From assembly GCA_018292915.2 (NCBI GenBank), contig JACVVK020000457.1, positions 295,001 to 359,000 of the forward strand: a DNA stretch of 64,000 bases. The letters are read 5' to 3'. Positions 10,804 to 23,815 of this stretch are shown one piece after another. The DNA comes from Batillaria attramentaria. Lineage: Eukaryota; Mollusca; Gastropoda; Batillariidae. The number at the start of each line of letters is the position of its first letter. The stretch's first letter is position 1. Below the pieces are notes generated by a model that saw only the letters and a program-made list of their open reading frames with translations, was not told where the DNA came from and ran no database searches. The position numbers were made by a program, and so were the translations under genes.

Positions 10804-13800
10804 CTACGCGAGCTCCGTCTCCAAGCAGTCACCGAGGGTGAGACGGTAGTTGGCGATCTCAGAGATTCCGTGGTAGTGCACAAAAGCTCCAGCCAGGACA
10901 AAAACATGGAAAATTTGGTGACTCTGAAACTGAACAAAGAGAGTGTCTGCATGTTAGTCTTCATACACAACACAAGGCCACATGTGTGTTTTCAAAATTG
11001 TTAATGGGATAATGGCCCTGGGGGTGAGTCGGGGGAATGGGGAGGTGGGGGAGAGATAGTAGTTGGGGGTGGCGAATCAACATTTCCTTTTTTAAATTCA
11101 TAATACCTGAACCATCAAGTAAGCACGGAAATCACTTAATATGACTGAGAGATGTGCCGGATATGTCAACAGTAAGTAGTGTTTAAGATTTTCTTTGGGA
11201 TTTCAAATACTTTATGTGAGAATGCCTACATTTCAGCCTGGCATGCTGGTAGGTTTTCTTGGTTATGACACCTAATACATGCATCATACTTATACATACC
11301 CAAATATCAAATTTGCCTGGGAAGATGCGTTCAGGTATGCGGGCGGCGTAAATGACTGCACCAAAAATGTAAAGGAAGGCCATGAGGACGAGCCAGCCTA
11401 GAGCCGCCCTGTTGATCGCGTGCCAAAAACCGTCAGTGATGACATAGTGCAGCGCAGGAATCACTCCACTCAATCCTAGGCCAATGAACATACCTGAACA
11501 ACAGACACAAAACAGGACATGCATTGCTATGTGCATTAACTCTCGAACGTTAAATTCTCTTGAAATTGTTCACATACAAACACTGTATACTTTTAATACC
11601 ACTGCTACATGGAAAGAAGTACCACTGCTACCAGAAATATATATAATTTATTTTATTTTATTTATTTATTTTTTTTTATGGTGCATTGTCTGCATCAGCT
11701 GTGCAGCTAAGCTGCATAATTATATTCGATCACAAATGGCGTGAAAAGGATGTGTTCTAGAGTCACATGCTAAGATTTTGTATCATCACGTAGCAACGCA
11801 GAGATGTTTCCACCAAGCAAACTAACCTTTGGATGAAAATGATGACAAAAAAAATCTGACCAATGAATTCAAACTGAATCCCTGATGCATACCGCCTCTC
11901 TTTACAAGGCACTTTTAATGCTGGTGGTGTCTCCTAGTCAACATTCGTGAATCTGGTACCCACGTCACATTAACACAGTTTGCATGGGGATTCCATCCAC
12001 ATACTTTCAAGTTGGTTACATATGATATGGAATGAGGTGAGAATGCTACTTCCCTAGCAGATGTTTTGCAAGGAAACAGTCTGTCCACATGCACTGTTGG
12101 ATGCAGAAATGTTCACAGTTCAACTTTGGCGAAGATGAATATTGACGAGTGCTGGGCAGTGGAACAGGTTCATCGAAAACTTCAATGGTACAAAAATATT
12201 GCTTGTGGGCATGAACACTGCCTGTGAATATGCACCCCCCCAAAAAAACAAAAACAAAAACAAAAACAAAAAACAACAACAACAACAACAAAATCCCAAA
12301 ACAAAACAAAAAAACAACAAAAAAAACCAGCAAACTGAAACAAAAACCCACCAGCTCTGACAGGGCGGAACTTGGGCTGAGCAAACTTGTCCCACATGGA
12401 CACAACGATACAGCACGAGCCAAGGACGAAGATGAGAACGATGTAAGTGATCTTCGGCTCGATCCGGCAGTAGAAGCTGTAGTAGAGCCAGGGCACAAAC
12501 GACCCGATGGTCAGGAGGGCGATGCCACAGTAGTCAAGCCTGCAATACCGGACGAAGAATTTAAAACTAACAAAAAAACAAGAAGAACAAATCACAGAGA
12601 AAAATAGGTTAGTAGCACCACCATGTCCCCTTCATAAGAAACAGAGTATGGTAATGAAAATCTGGACCTAACCTATGGACAGAAAGCCTTTTTTGAGGCA
12701 AGTCAGTCTCCTGACAGCAAAGCAATGCCAACATGGGAAGCAACTAGTACTGCCTTGTGACTAGACTCCAGAGTGCAGTCCCTTTCGGCGGGGCGTGAAA
12801 ATGTGACTGCTTACAGCCAGCGCCATTTTCAAAAATGGCGATTTTTTTTTTAGAAAAGCGAAGACTTGTGTGTCATATGAATCGATTTGAAACGAAGTCT
12901 TGAATATCCGACCACTTTTCGTTTGGGCAAAATCTTTGCTAGCGGACAATTATTGTTGCGCTTTGATGGCACTGTTTACGTGGTACACTGATCCAACAGG
13001 ATGTGGGTAAACCGCAAGGGGGTTGCACTCTGACAGGCCAAGGTGTTGCACTCTACAGGCAAGTATTATTGCACAGTGCAGACGATCACGTACTTGCCTT
13101 GTGGTGGAATAAGAGACGATTACAAAAGCATACACACCCGTGCTCTAGGACTGAATGTAATAATAGATCTGTCCATTCAGACAGAGACATGTTATGTGTG
13201 TCTCTGATTCAGAAACACGCCTACTTTCACACTGAGGACAGCCTGCCATCACTTGCGCCATTGAGGATCCCTCTGGGTTCAAAGCTGGTCAAGGATGACA
13301 TAGTGCGCGACCTTGTGTTTGAGAGCACCGAGACAATTTAGGCCCGTCACGGTAGCGCAGTGAGCGCCATTTCCCCACCGTGTACAGAGGTACTTTCCAC
13401 TGAAAGACTCTGTGCCCCAGAGAGTGCCTTGTGACAGAACAAAGAGGTTATTTCTCTTTTTGTTACAGTAGGCCATGCTTGTTCCACATGTGCACAGCAA
13501 GGGGGTACTGTCCAATGAAATTATTGGGAACAAGGTGAAGGCAATGTAGGTAGCGGTTTCAACTGGTTCTTGTGTGTTCAACTTGTGCAGTCTTACCATA
13601 AGCTTTTTCTGTTTACAGACAAGTACCACATCCTACCCAAGAAAAGTTAGAGGGCTCTAGCCAACAGAACACCAAATTTCTTCTTTATACAGGGCTGTAC
13701 AGTTCAGAGAACAGTGGTAGTGTCCATACAGAATGTCCCTTTTCCCACTGCCCATAAAAGAGGAAAACAGTATGTGGACTGTCTTCCAAGTCCAACTTTT

Positions 13801-14588
13801 TGGTTTTCATTTTTCCTTCTGTAACGGTAGAAAATGACAGGGAACACATAAAAGAACGGCAGACACTGGCCTAAGGCCAAAAAAAAAAAAAAAAAAAAAA
13901 ATCATGCCTGAATGATACGAGATACTGATAAACTATCCTGCTTGTTCCCCCCCCCCCCCCCCCCTTTTTTTTTAAATTTTTTGCTTCAATGGCGGAACGG
14001 CAGCAAAACAAAAAAGGGCAGAAATCGGCCAAGAGGCGACTCATGTCTGCAAACCACGAGGGTTCAATTTGTACTCACTTGTTGAAGAAGCGCCCAACAC
14101 GTTCTGAATGACAGAATACTGTGTGGAAGACCCAGGAGAAGCCAAGACAGAGAATGGCGCCCATGAAGAACGCCGAGAACACAGCCTTCTCCTGCCACTG
14201 AACCTCGATTGTTGGCCGCGTCAGGAAGTACACAGCTATACCCAGAAACGCTATCATCCCTGGAAGAAATTGTAAGGTAAATATATATACAATGTGTATA
14301 CAAGAAAGTTCAACAAACACAAAAAATACACACCCCCCCCCCCCCCGAAAAAAAAAAAAAAAAAAACCCAAAAAACCCCAGCAAAAAACCCCCACCACCA
14401 ACAAAAAAACCCAACCCAAAGAATTGGTGCAAACCACAGGAAAAGAAACCACTATATTCATAAAAACACAGGGCTTAAAATGGTACATCACCCAAAAGAA
14501 GGAAAAGTTTGTAGCAGTTAATGACAAAGCCATGAGCACATGTTGCCAAAGACTACACGCTATGCTGTAGGGGTACCAGGGCAAGCCC

Positions 14589-14619
<31 letters not shown>

Positions 14620-15521
14620 ACTGAATTTTTCTTTGTTTGTTTGGTAAAATATTACGCTAAAATCTGTGAAGTCTGGTGCATATTAAGCATGGTTTTCAGT
14701 GCTTCTGAGGATTTTTCTAAAAGAAATTATTTAGCCAACAAAGGAAATCCTCCAAATAAAGGACGATTTTAAACCCTGAAACAGTATATTTAAAGTCTTG
14801 AGCACTGCCATCAGCTGACAGCATAAAAGATTAAATATTCAAACAGCTATAATTTTACTTGCACATATTCCCAGATTATCAGGTTTTAAAGAAGAGTTGA
14901 AACAGCTGCACTTGTGAGTGTGATGCATGTATACTCGCATGTAGGCAGAGTGTCCTCCCTCTGCAAATCGACTGTTAAAGTCAAGTTGCTGGATTCTCAT
15001 ATTCCACCCAAACCCAAAGAATGCAGACAGTCGGAAGAAAACTGGAAGAACAGGGAATCTCCACGGGTGGCGCGAAATGTGTTAAAATAGGGTTTACCTA
15101 AAAGATGTGTCCATATATTCCCTGTCTCCGTGTGGATGCGGAAGATGGACTTGAAACAGGCGAGGAAGGAGTTGGTGGGCGTCCGATGTCCTCGCAGCAG
15201 GAAATCGTTGTCTTTCAACCAGTCGGGCAATGTGTGATGATTGACGACGCTCCACCCTGCTGCCCACACCTGCAAACAAAAGTCAGCCGTTATCACATTC
15301 GCTACGCAACATCTGGATTCAAAGGTGGCAGTAAAGAGTGCCCGCTGATGTTACTGACCCTGAAAAGGGATGGATTTAACTGGTAATTACCGGTAAAATA
15401 CTGGTTTGAAAAGGAAAATACTGGTTGGAAAATCAGTAGCCGGTAGAACCTACCGGTTCTTATTTTGTTTGATTGGTTTCAAAAATAAAGGAAAAGAGAG
15501 GAAAAAAAGTATACGAGTCTC

Positions 15522-15553
<32 letters not shown>

Positions 15554-17092
15554 CCGTGCCGAGATGTAGTAGTGAGTGTATGACGCCTGTCATTTAATTA
15601 ATTGACAAACACCGTAACAGTTACAGTTAGCAATTAACTTATCACTGCATTCGTCAGCAGATTTTCGGTGACAAAATTAGTTGCTGGTTTCCGTGACTGG
15701 CCTACCGGTTCGCGTGCGAGTAGGTTTGTTTACTGTGACGTCGTACCGGTTTGGAAAATGCCTAGCGCAGTCACTGCTGAAGCCTCTATGGTTGTTTGGA
15801 AAAAGGGTGTCAGTGCCTACGTTTGATTGGTGCTTATGACATTTTCCCAGGTGACCAAGGACCTGCACCGTGGCATGCATGAAAATCAGGTCTCATGTGC
15901 ATGCAAACAATGTGTAAGTTTGAAGGAAAAAACTTCCTCTTTAGTTCTTTGGGAAATAAGTGATATTTTGTGTGTGTATGTAATTAGCATGCAATGATCC
16001 CACACACGGTGTCCCATTTTGTTGTCTAACCGGAAACAAAGCATCATCTGTGAAAGTATATCCATGAATGAGGCTATTCTGGTAACAACATAACACGTCA
16101 GTATGTTTTATGCAGCAAGTAAGGCTGATTTATGAACTGAATCATCCACACATAAATAATATATGCAGAATTAAGTGGACTGGGACAGATCCAGTACATG
16201 TACACACCTTCCTTACGAACTCCTCCGCCTGCTCGGCACACTTGCTAGGCATTGAGAGGAAAGACATGGCCGGCTCTCCCAGGTCCTCATCGTCTGTCAG
16301 GATGGTGGGCTGCACACATACATGAACATCTCAAAAATTTATTCATGTATATGCCCAGATCTCTTAATAGTTATGTCAGGGATCATACCATCCGTTCTTG
16401 AAAAAAAAAAAAAAAAAAAAAAAAAAGAAAAGAAGAAGAAGAAAAAACAAACAATGAAAAAACTTTCAGTTATTACAGAAGATGCGTTACTAAGCATACT
16501 GTTCAAGGATATTAAGGGTATATGTATGTGTATGTCTGTGTTTAAGCACAAAGTATTCTGGCTGACTTTACTGAATCATTTTTTTTTTCAGGGCGGGTGG
16601 GGGGGGGGGGGACTACTTTATTGTCCTTTTCGGGAAATTCGGGGCTACTTCCCCCCGGAGAAAGCATGTTGCTGCGGTGCAGTGTACACCGAACTAACCT
16701 ATCCTATTTTTCAATTTTGTACACACGTGAACCGCCACACACACACACACTACTTGTTTTCAATGACTTAATTATTTTACCTCAAGAAAGAATATCTTCA
16801 TACTTACCGGAGCGTTGTGGAGAAGAGGGCCAGCCTCTGTTTTGCAAACTGGGTGTCCAGCTCCCAGCAGGACAGGGAAGTCCTCCTCAGCATCAGAATA
16901 CGAGTCACTATCCAGCCCCATGCACTGCCAGCTGTCAGAGTTCGTGGCTGGACTTCTGCCCCTTGCTTCTGACATTCGGCTAGGGCCAGCTACTGCACCT
17001 TCCGTGTCTGAATATATCAGCCCTGCCCCCCCTCTGCAAGATGTGTGGGAGGTACTGGCTTGAAGATCAGGAGAATACTGTGACTGATCCAT
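10804..17092 (-). CDS. ADIPOR: Adiponectin receptor (AdipoR1/2-like, PAQR family), 7 coding exons, complete
   Basis: Exons on the minus strand: 17092-16808, 16309-16208, 15269-15098, 14259-14079, 12539-12352, 11493-11300 and 10929-10804. They total 1248 bases, encoding 415 aa, with GT-AG introns and matching phases throughout. The product is a seven-helix PAQR receptor with a cytosolic N-terminus; family members have a zinc-dependent ceramidase-type site and regulate lipid and energy metabolism. Residues 1-129 are a variable acidic/Ser-rich N-terminus. From 130 the match to vertebrate AdipoR is strong: LPDWLKDNDFLL, FKSIFRIHTETGNIWTH, FHTVFCHSE, LDYCGIALL, GSFVPWLYYSFYC, AARIPERIFPGKFDIW. The zinc and catalytic residues are present: His232, Asp249, and His378 and His382 of HQIFH. 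It is slightly longer than human AdipoR1 (375 aa) because of the N-terminus. The C-terminus ends LGDCLETELA. It is divergent from the LRR gene at 20376. Confidence 0.95.
13182..13206. repeat. Dispersed 25-bp hairpin (copy 1)
   Basis: CAGAGACAT / ATGTCTCTG-type palindrome in AdipoR intron 4. Near-identical hairpins occur at 29731-29755 and 33898-33932. Confidence 0.6.
16595..16705 (-). mobile_element. SINE family C tail, minus strand
   Basis: The reverse complement reads TGCACCGCAGCAACATGCTT, CTCCGGGGGGAAGTAGCCCC, GAATTTCCCGAAAAGGACAA and TAAAG. This matches the tail at 22968-23062 and, more loosely, 33580-33680. Confidence 0.7.
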
Positions 17093-17382
17093 GTTTTTTT
17101 CCCTAGGTAGTTGTTTGAGTACACGTTATGTTATCACTTGTTGGCACTAGCACGGCACTGAGGGATGAAATACGATGACTAGGCAAACAACAAGGACTAG
17201 CTGGTAACAGTTGCACTTGAGTTTACACAGAACCCGGTGGTTCTTCCTACGATCCCAATCAGCAGCTGAGCTTTTCCGATTTTATTCCTGCGCCAGTGAT
17301 CGTCACCTCACAACCTGAAACAAGAAAACAGGGTAGGTCTGCAGAAACATCCGTTGTCACACTGCCACACGCGCCCTGCCCC

Positions 17383-17660
17383 AACAACAACAAAAACTAA
17401 GTGGCAGGTGCCGTAGTTCCCGGGCCTGATTAATGCCGGGATATTTATGACAGGAAGCGTGGAATGCGGCCCTGTCCCGCAGTCCCAAACCACACGGACC
17501 TCCATAGCATCACTTTACCATCATCCTCATCTCGGCCATCATCATGCATAATAAAAATTGCCCCAACTTCCGAGCCCTCCGTGGATTCCACTCATTACCA
17601 GGGAGGAACACCACTAGAGCCGGCAAAGAGTTGTGGCAGCAAAAAAAAAAAAAAAAAAAA
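17383..17660 (+). mobile_element. SINE family B, 5'-truncated, with poly-A tail
   Basis: Matches the 3' two-thirds of the family B elements at 26840-27335 and 22107-22588: CAGGTGCCGTAGTTCCCGGG, ATATTTATGACAGGAAGCGT, GCATAATAAAAATTG and AACACCACTAGAGCCGGCAA, followed by about 20 A residues. Confidence 0.9.
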
Positions 17661-20075
17661 ACTAAGTGGGAGGTAAAGTATGTGTCTGGAGCAACCTGAG
17701 AAAGTGCTAATAACAGGTGATGCCTCGTGTAGTGCAGCAAAGCTAACAGCAAAACTGACAGTGAGTATAATATGTCCATCTCTTTCATTTCACATGGAAT
17801 TTGACTGCCTGTCAAAATCCCTTTTTTGTAATGGACCAATGACCTTGAAAATAACTGAATGCTGTAATGTATAAACAGAACTGAACTGATTTTGAAATGA
17901 CACCTGAGACAAACAAGTTTCCCTTTTCAATGGTATTCACAGCCACACACGTATGATAGGACAAGCTGTTGTAAATCTGTATGTCAATAAAACTAAACTG
18001 TGAAGCAGATGCCATGCCAGCATAATGAATGATGGACTATTTGAGACCATATATGGCACTAACCTACCTAGCTGAACAGTGAACAGCTTGCACAGTCTGT
18101 ATAAAAACACATGTACATACAGTACGTATAGAACAGTTCCTTTCAAGTGATGCATCCGTATTATCAATTGATATACTGATGAAATGACCATGACCTAGGA
18201 TTTTAATCAATTAAATTTTAATCAAACCAATCAGTTTAAAAATAACTGCCATGGTCTATAAAATAAGCCTGTGAGGATAATGCACACATTATTTTAAATG
18301 GTATAATTTTGATGAGTCTGTATGCACACGTATATAAAGAAAGTGGTGGACGCGAAGGAAGTCTGACTGCCGCTTGTTGATTTTACGAATTTGATCAGGT
18401 GAAAGTATTACATGTATGTACTACAGTGTACCATAATGAAGGATTTCTCCCCTTCCACTAAGACATATTACACACAAGAACTTGTGTAAGCCTCATTTAC
18501 AGACATGTTTGACAGGGAGATACCAACCTTACCAACACCTACCTACTGATCAAAACAATGGCAACTGGCATGTGATGCTTATTTCACGAAGGTGTGCGGG
18601 AACAGGTGAGAAAACCAACTAGCAGGCTGCTCTGGGTGATAGTCTAATTGTATACACGTGACCCTCACTTTATGAATAAATCATTACATAAGCACACCAA
18701 TGCTGACTGCACGCTAACCAGTGAATTGTCCATGAAGTTTGCACGCACCATTGTGTGGTTTGTTGTTTACACGAGTACACTGTGTGACAACACAATTCAG
18801 ATCTTCACAATGCGTGACCATTTGACTTTTCTTACATTCTGTTATACGTGATGCTGTTCAGACATGGCCAGTTTCTGATACAACCAGCGTGATCGTGACA
18901 AACAATATCAACTGAAGACCCAGAACCTGATGAAAATCCACATCAGCGGACACTGACTTCTACGTCGCAGTGTGTTACTTTCACCAAAATAACAGTTAGG
19001 TTCGCGAAACATGTCAAGTGAATTACGCCTGGATGTCAAAGAACGTATGTAGATAGCATACAAACCTCCGTTGAAAGCTTTTGTAGACCTAGGACTCCAT
19101 TCTTTCGTGATCTTTACCCACACCTGCCCGAAGTGAGCGGAAACGGTTCTCTTGTCAGGCTATCGTACCACCACTGGCCAATAAACACATGAAACGTCAC
19201 CAAGTAACGAGCCCACGAAATGATGACGTCCACAATAGCGAGGAAGCCTATGGTAATCGTGAGCCAACTTGTTTCACAGACTGAAGTAAACATTTCCACT
19301 CGTGCAGAGAGTGAGGGATAGGATAAAGTCGATATTGACATATGCTTGAAGTGGCATAGCAATGGATTTGAACCGGAGGGCACGGCTGGAAAAGCTCTTA
19401 AACCTGTCAGCCGATCCGTGACCCACTCGTCCGCACAGTTCCCTAACACCGCTAGATAATAGCAGACGACAGTGCGTGTGGCGACGGAAAATTGACTTTA
19501 GCAGTCCAGAGAGCGGGATCGTTGCTACGGTCGCTATCGGGATCCGACGGTTGTTAAATTGTATGTACATAGAAGATCAACGACCAGTTTTCTCAGTGGA
19601 ACTTACCGTTGTAATTTAGGGACTGTCTAATCTTGATAAACTGGACTGAGGAAGGAAAAGGTAAGACACGGGGTTGCTTCACTTTCTTTGTAAATTGTGC
19701 TTGAGATGTTCTGCTTTAGCGAAAGAAGGATAGTGTGCATGTATTATGTTGTTAGTAATCATAAGCTACAGTGCTTGCGGCTATGCTGTGCAAGTCACAC
19801 ACTGAGACATAATTTTTTTTAAACGCCTAAGCAGCCGCATGACTTGACATGCATCTTGTGTACATTGTAATCAGACTTTGGTAAACACATACCACCCCTG
19901 CGAATAAAGTGAACCACAGTCTGTATTAGAAGTTTTCACAGTGTGTCATTAATTACGCATAATTACAAAACGTTTCAAAGTGAACAGTATGCATCAGACT
20001 ATCTGTGAGTTCATTCTGTTAAAATGATGTCCATGCAGTCGATCAGTGTCTTAATATAAAATTCACAGGTTTTAT

Positions 20076-20341
20076 GGTAATCTTGAAGAATAGTATACGA
20101 AATTCCAGTAGTGATGACGTTGTGCCCATGTGATCAGCAACCAAACTGGTGCATTGGATTTGCATTCATATCCCTACTTGTGAAATGAAATAAATTATTT
20201 GCACCCACATGTCTGGAAGGAGAGTCAAAGTGAGTAGATGAGGGTGTCTTACGTCTCTTTGCATCGAGCAGAACCGAAAGCACCCGAAAAAGTGCGTGCA
20301 AATAGCTCCCAGAATTTCGTATACTATTCTTCAAGATTACC
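20076..20341. repeat. Perfect 30-bp inverted repeat with 206-bp spacer
   Basis: GGTAATCTTGAAGAATAGTA plus ten more bases at 20076-20105 recurs exactly inverted at 20312-20341. The right arm ends 25 bp before the splice acceptor of the first coding exon of the LRR gene. Confidence 0.9.
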
Positions 20342-20375
20342 GGTTTTACTTGTTTTAAATCAACAGTTTTTCACC

Positions 20376-21267
20376 ATGCCGTATGGAAAATGCAAGACCG
20401 CAAAACTGTCCCCGTTCCTACGACCACAGACGGCCCTGGGAAATTCTAAGCCAGTGCAGGGGCAGTCATCAGAGTCTTTGAGTGTGGCAAGTTCAAAAGA
20501 ATCAGCTGAAAGTCAGCGACCATGGACTGCTCACCCTCGCCAGCGCTCCGAAGTGTCAGACAAGAGAGTCATTCGCCAAAACTTACGAAAGCCACATCTG
20601 AAAGCCAAAGGACGCCACCAGGAGGCATCGGGTGCAAAAACCTTACAGGTGCTCCGTTCAGACACTGGACTGACAGATACGTCTCACAGCAGCAGCAGGA
20701 CAGAACTAGAAGTTGTGACCATGGTTGGATCATCGGGGACAAGGATGGCGAAAATCGGTGGAGTGCAGTCATGTAATGCCAGCTCTTTTGTTATTATTTT
20801 GTTATATATATATACATGTTGTAAAGTTCTTTTTAATTCCTGTCAAATTCCAATTCAGAATATTTTCAGTTGATCTCAGTTGAGAAATAGTAATTTGAAA
20901 CTCACGCCAACTGTAATTAAGTGTAAAAACCATATGTACATGCACAACTCAAGTATAACTTTCAGAGCAGGTTGATGATCTTTCATTACCTTTAGTATGC
21001 CACCACTGCAGCCTAAAAGCAGTGTGGTTTTATTTTAAACTGTCGTTTGCAGCACCATACCTGAGAAAGGAACCCTCAGCACTCTCCTTTGCAGAGAGTC
21101 CACAAGATGACATGGACCAGGATTGGGTTGGGGCTGATGTGAAAGGAAATAGTCCAGTGAAAAGGCACCCATCCTTTGATACATGGATCTCAGGATCCCC
21201 ACATGACTCAGATGAATATGACACAGATTTAGAAGAGAAAGAAGCAAAATTGGGTAAGAGCGCGCGC

Positions 21268-21317
<50 letters not shown>

Positions 21318-23446
21318 GTGTGTGTCTGTGTCTGTGTCTGTGTGAGACAGAGGGAGAGAGAGAGAGAGAGAGTTGCCAGGTAGATAAAGTTGTAGCTGTA
21401 GATAGGTTAGAAATGGAAAAGGTGTACACACCTCATTTGTCATGTATACTTGAAAAATACCGGATTTTTGTGACTGTCAAAACCAACTGCTGAATGGTAC
21501 TACCAGTTTGTCCAGATGTGCAATTTGGTTCGCTGTGTTTTACTATGAATATGAGAAAATATACTATGCATTTTCTTTTTTTTCTCCCACAAGGGCAAAA
21601 ACAGAAGTCGCCTCCCAAATCTGATGGAACTGGTGCAGTTCAGTATGAAGCATTGTGCAGAAAACATGGTGAGACTCAAATTTATAGTTATACTTGTACA
21701 TGTCATGTGTTCCATTCATTCTGTCTGTCTCTGCTGGTTTCTATAGACAGTGCTTCCTTAAAACAAAGCGAGATTTATATTCTATATCTAATTCATTTAT
21801 ATTCAATTTAGGTCTTTGCACTGAAAAAGTCATGAATCTTTGGTTGATTATGTCTTATGATGATTATTATACCCTTTGGGCACGGACGTGCCTGTGGATT
21901 TTGTTTTCAGCTGGTTGTTGCGCTCCATTTGTCTTCAGTGCGACTTTTGGTGGATGGAATTAATCCTTCTCTTGGGAGCCACAATTCAGTTACATGTACT
22001 TTATTTCGCATTGAATTAAAACATGTTATAAAAGGAGTGGTTGGTAGAGTGTCCGGGTGAAGTGCCTATATATTTTGCAACCCTGGTACCACTGAGCCCG
22101 GAATTTATTTATTTTTTTGGCTGCCACAACTCTTTGCCGGCTCCAGTGGTGTTCCTCCCTGGTAACGGGTGGAATCCACGGAGGTCTCGGAAACTGGGGC
22201 AATTTTTATTATGCATGATGATGGAGATGAGGATGATGGTGAGGGCCGTGTGGTTTGGGACTGCGGGACAGGGCCGCATTCCACGCTTCCTGTCATAAAT
22301 ATCCCGGCATTAACCAGGCCCGGGAACTACGGCACCTGCAGTGCAGGCTGTGTAATCATCCACATCAGAAGACGTGTCATACCAAGGGAAGCAGCCCTAA
22401 GGTCGCACCCGTGAAGTGGGTGAATCTCGGCTGTGTGGCAACAGCCTCCCCATTGGGCCCATAGCACAGCCGCTCTGGGTAGGAGCCGACCTAGGTAGAA
22501 AAATCCCGCTTGCCTCGGCTGGGACTCGAACCCGGGTCTCCCGGTCCATGGTCCGAAGTGCTAACCACTACACTACGGGGGCCGGTAGCCCGGAATATTT
22601 TAGGTTGCCTCTATGACTCTTTCAGCATGAGACAAATTAAATTCAGCAAGACCAGGGTTAAGGTAATTATTATCATTATTACTGTATTACTACCTCAAGG
22701 CATGGTAAACAATCCTCGCTGTTGTCCTCTGTTGTGCAAGGTTTCATACCCATCTCGTACCTACGCAGACATCTTGGAAAACGCAATATCAGAATGCGCC
22801 ACCATTACCTTGGGGGCAGGGCTGCTCGGCCATTGGCAGCTGCCTTTCGGGTAAGCCTTTCATTAAGTTCATGTACCCACAAGCCACGTTCACAATGATA
22901 GGTAACTAGATGCAAACTAACAATGGAGAGTTGCAAAATTGTTAAAATAAAAAATAAAAAAAGATAGGTATTGGGTGGCGCTGCACTGCGGTGACACGCT
23001 TCCCCCGGGGGAAGCAGCCCGAATTTCCCGAAAGGGATAATAAAGTGAAAAAAAAAAAAAAAAATCATGCCATGTTTTAAGCTTTCACTCTCTCTACAAA
23101 TGAAATGGTGCTCCGTTGAGACGTTTGAACTTTTTGGAACTTGCCAGTCTCTGATATTGAAAGAAATCAGTTTCAAACCCCTAATCTACTTCTCTTGGCA
23201 TGGTTCTGCAGGCACTTGGCTATGAGTAAGATATATGTACCCAAACAGTCACATGTATGCACAAAATAATGTTTAGCGTTAAAGCGGTTTTGGTGTTTGC
23301 CATGTTCACAGCATAACACGATCACAGAGACGCTGGACCTCAGCGACAATTACCTTGAGTCCACTGGTGCTGTTAGCCTTGCTGAGATGCTGAAAGACAA
23401 TAACTTCATCACTACCTTGGTCTGTCATACTTTTGTCTCATACAAA

Positions 23447-23491
<45 letters not shown>

Positions 23492-23584
23492 GTGCATGCA
23501 TGGGTGTGTGCACATGCATGCGTGTGTGTGTGTGTGTGTGTGCGTGTGTGTGTGTGCATGTGTGTTTGTGTGGGTGTGCATGTG

Positions 23585-23646
<62 letters not shown>

Positions 23647-23772
23647 ATGTGTGTTTGTGTGGGTGTAAGTGTGCATGTGTGTGTGTAGGTGTGTGTGTGT
23701 GTGTATGTGTGTGTGTGTGTGTGGTGTGTGCATGTGTGTTTGTGTGGTGTAAGTGTGCATGTGTGTGTGTGT

Positions 23773-23815
<43 letters not shown>

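Larger units (their letters stand above)
17093..20375. other. Divergent intergenic region between AdipoR and the LRR gene
   Basis: Holds the 5' flanks of both genes. A likely 5'-UTR acceptor for AdipoR is at about 17314 (minus-strand cttgtttcag). A plausible non-coding first exon of the LRR gene ends at 19660 (GGAAAAG before gtaaga) and would splice to the acceptor at 20366. A truncated SINE (17383-17660) and a 30-bp perfect inverted repeat (20076/20312) are embedded. A hydrophobic minus-strand ORF at 19114-19449 matches nothing I recognise. Confidence 0.45.

Noticed and set aside
19114..19449. Hydrophobic 111-codon minus-strand ORF (LTITIGFLAIVDVIISWARY)
   Set aside because: No recognised family, no supporting splice context and ordinary length by chance; possibly AdipoR 5' UTR.
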